From the NCBI GenBank assembly GCA_947073285.1, contig CAMTJT010000015.1:1-45339 (forward strand): a stretch of 45,339 nt of DNA, given 5' to 3'. This stretch comes from an uncultured Clostridium sp. (GTDB lineage: Bacteria > Bacillota > Clostridia > TANB77 > CAG-508). Shown here one piece after another: positions 43,628-45,339 of this stretch. The translations under genes and the position numbers were made by a program. Each line of letters opens with the position of its first letter. Position 1 is the first letter of the stretch. The notes under the pieces are model-generated. The model was given only the letters and a program-made list of their open reading frames with translations. It made no database searches and had not been told where the DNA came from.

Positions 43628-43695
43628 ATATTTTAGGTAAGTTATAAAAGTAATTTTAGAAAATAAATTTTTATTACAGTTTTTCACAACAAGTA

Positions 43696-43724
43696 TTGCT
43701 ATATTATGTTAAATATGATATACT
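43696..43724 (+). promoter_or_regulatory. Promoter of the 55-codon gene
   Basis: TTGCTA at 43696-43701, 17 bases, TATACT at 43719-43724. An AAGTTTT/AAAACTT hairpin (43741-43762) lies in the leader. Confidence 0.7.
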
Positions 43725-43790
43725 TTCCTTTATAAATAGCAAGTTTTCAATTGAAAAAACTTAAGTTATAGGAAAGGAATGAAGTAAATT

Positions 43791-43958
43791 ATGAAAAGCA
43801 TAGATTGGTGCAAATTAGATGAAGAAAAAGCAGAAGAAGTAAGAAGAAGACAACAAGAATCTATTAGAAAGATGAATGAAAGTCAAAGACAAAGAACTAT
43901 ACAAGCACAAAGACAAGAATATGGCGGAAGATCAGCAACAAGAGAAGATGAAAGATAA
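43791..43958 (+). CDS. Small charged 55-residue protein
   Basis: ATG 43791 follows GGAAAGGA (43771-43778) by 12 bases; TAA is at 43956-43958. The product starts MKSIDWCKLDEEKAEEVRRR and is dominated by Arg, Glu and Gln, probably a single helix with a disordered end (GGRSATREDER). It has its own promoter and terminator, which supports a real gene. No family recognised. Confidence 0.7.
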   Translation: MKSIDWCKLDEEKAEEVRRRQQESIRKMNESQRQRTIQAQRQEYGGRSATREDER

Positions 43959-43962
43959 AATT

Positions 43963-44002
43963 AAAATCCCATCAATGTTAGAAATAACAATGATGGGATT
44001 TT
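43963..44002. terminator. Bidirectional terminator
   Basis: A 17-bp stem with one mismatch (43963-43979 with 43986-44002) between the convergent small gene and the pseudouridine synthase gene. Confidence 0.85.
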
Positions 44003-44014
44003 GTAGGTTCTATT

Positions 44015-44963
44015 TTATATAGTAAATTTTTTGATTGTAATTACTTTTCCATTTAAATATTCTAAAATACCACTAGGGCTAGTAAATTTGAAACCAATAG
44101 AATAACTGCAAAGTTTTTGAAATTTACAACCAAATTTTTTATTAATTTCATTATTCCCATATTTTCCGATCACCAATAATTGGTAACCCAATATGAGCTA
44201 AATGGCTGCGAATTTGATGTGTTTTTCCAGTTAATAAATTTACTTCTAAAAGGCAGGTATTTTGCTTTTTATTACTTTCTAGTACTTTATAGTAAGTTTG
44301 AATTGGGACATATCCCTTTTTAGGAGTATCACAAATATACACTAATGATTTCTTATTGTCTTTGAAAAGGTATGCTTTTAGCAATTGTTCTTTTACTTTA
44401 GGAATTCCATACACTTGAGTTCTATATATTTTTTCGATTTCTCTAGATTTAAATTTATCAAGCAATATAGAAAGAGCTTCACTATTTTTTGCAAATAGAA
44501 CAAGACCAGTGGTATTCCTATCTAAGCGATGGCAAGGGCTAATACAAATATTGGTAACAGAGTTTTGAAGGGAAGAAGTAGCATCATTAGTGTTAATTTC
44601 GGTTTGATTAGTACTTTTTTGATAGAGTTTTTGTAAGTAACTTGTTAAAGAATGCTCACCAACTACTTCCATGCAGTTAGGTTTATTGACAATTACAATA
44701 TTAGCATCTTCATAAACAATATCTATAGTAGTAGTTTTATATAATTGTTCATCTAAAAGAAATACCTTAATATAATCACCAGCATAAATTGTTATATTTT
44801 CACTTACTTTAACATCATTTACACGAATATCTTTTTTTCGTAATGTTTTATATAACAAATTTAGTGAAAGCCCATCAAAGGTATCTAATAAAAAAGTATT
44901 CAATTTTTTTCCATCATATTTAGATGATACAACTATTTCTTTCATAAGTATAGTATATATCAT
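44015..44963 (-). CDS. RluC/RluD-family 23S rRNA pseudouridine synthase, two frames joined by a +1 shift at GAT-CGG-A
   Basis: About 315 residues. An S4 RNA-binding domain (KKLNTFLLDTFDGLSLNLLY, KKDIRVNDVKVSENI) comes first, then the catalytic domain: VNKPNCMEVVG, PCHRLDRNTTGLVLFAK with the catalytic Asp, and LTGKTHQIRSHLAHIG. At the conserved GDxKYG motif the frame reads GAT CGG (CGG on minus at 44168-44166) and would end five codons later at 44151. Skipping C44168 yields GGA AAA TAT GGG, giving IIGDGKYGNNEINKKFG. A further 50 codons form the normal C-terminal strand (FQKLCSYSIGFKFTSPSGIL) to TAA at 44015-44017. The intact C-terminus after the shift argues that the full protein is made. Confidence 0.9.
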
Positions 44964-45062
44964 TTATAGTATTAATGTCAAAGAAATAAAAATTTCATAA
45001 TATGACATTTATGTAACAGTTGTATTATAAACTAAAATAAAATTGCAATTTTTGATACAAAA

Positions 45063-45339
45063 ATGAATTGGATAAACCAAATAGCTTTAGTAAAGTAACC
45101 ATAGTAGTGCTTTTAATATTAGCAGGAATCACCATTCAATTACTTATAAATGATGGAGGAATATTTAGCCAAGCACAACGTTCAAAAGAGCAAACCAGAA
45201 TAGGAGAACTGCTAGATAAATTTAATGTATCAGAAGCTACAGTAGCTTTAGAAAAGCTAGGCAAACCAAGCCTAGAAGACTTTATTAACCAAGTACAAAA
45301 TAAAGAAGGCTATATCATAGAAGCAGAAAAACAAGAAGA
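45063..45339 (+). pseudogene. Pilin-like (type IV prepilin helix) fragment at the right edge
   Basis: ATG 45063 reads MNWINQIALVK and stops at TAA; the -1 frame continues VTIVVLLILAGITIQLLIND, then GGIFSQAQRSKEQTR, open to the window edge. Together they resemble the clostridial prepilin-like start (ITLIALVVTIIVLLILAGI). Either a one-base deletion inactivated it or a -1 slip at A-AAG joins the frames. No ribosome binding site or promoter was found, so a silent fragment is likelier. Confidence 0.45.

Overview
The window is AT-rich DNA from a spore-forming Firmicute, most likely an uncultured gut Clostridia. The evidence is AGGAGG ribosome binding sites, GTG and TTG starts, TTGACA/TATAAT promoters, a cotJABC spore-coat locus, and an HrcA/CIRCE-controlled hrcA-grpE-dnaK-dnaJ operon. 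Genus cannot be read from the sequence. No tRNA, rRNA or CRISPR array was seen.

Layout. 1-725: 5' part of an IS30-family transposase (minus). 1019-11027: ordinary chromosome with a DUF4097-like protein, two MFS-type membrane proteins, a monoacylglycerol-lipase-like hydrolase, a monofunctional transglycosylase, glycogen phosphorylase and pyruvate kinase. 11174-29398: cotJA, cotJB and a cotJC cut into three in-order pieces by two different integrative elements. 29491-45339: chromosome again, with an alpha/beta hydrolase, a DUF4190-like protein, the heat-shock operon, a class A PBP, cysS, a DUF1189-like protein, ftsH, an RluC/RluD-type pseudouridine synthase and a pilin-like fragment at the edge.

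Element 1 (about 4.9 kb) carries a large serine recombinase, a metallophosphoesterase and a type III toxin-antitoxin module with two 48-nt pseudoknot repeats. Element 2 (about 11.8 kb) carries a second large serine recombinase and a secreted Rhs/YD polymorphic toxin with immunity-like genes and orphan cassettes. Each element is bounded by a 10-bp direct repeat, and each joined attP has a clear dyad. Precise excision of both would restore an uninterrupted 210-codon manganese-catalase-like CotJC. This is the logic of the skin element in sigK and SP-beta in spsM of Bacillus subtilis. Both crossover points lie on codons for predicted metal-ligand glutamates.

The second major observation is a recoding signal. 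Four genes (hrcA, the pseudouridine synthase, the rhs toxin and a small element-1 gene) are open only if the ribosome shifts +1 at the same five bases, T-C-GGA, where the in-frame codon is CGG. In all other coding sequence of the window an in-frame CGG occurs once. This suggests that CGG is unassigned or nearly so, and that T-CGG-A is read as a four-base glycine codon or a programmed +1 frameshift. It is an inference from DNA only; systematic sequencing error or mutation has to be excluded.
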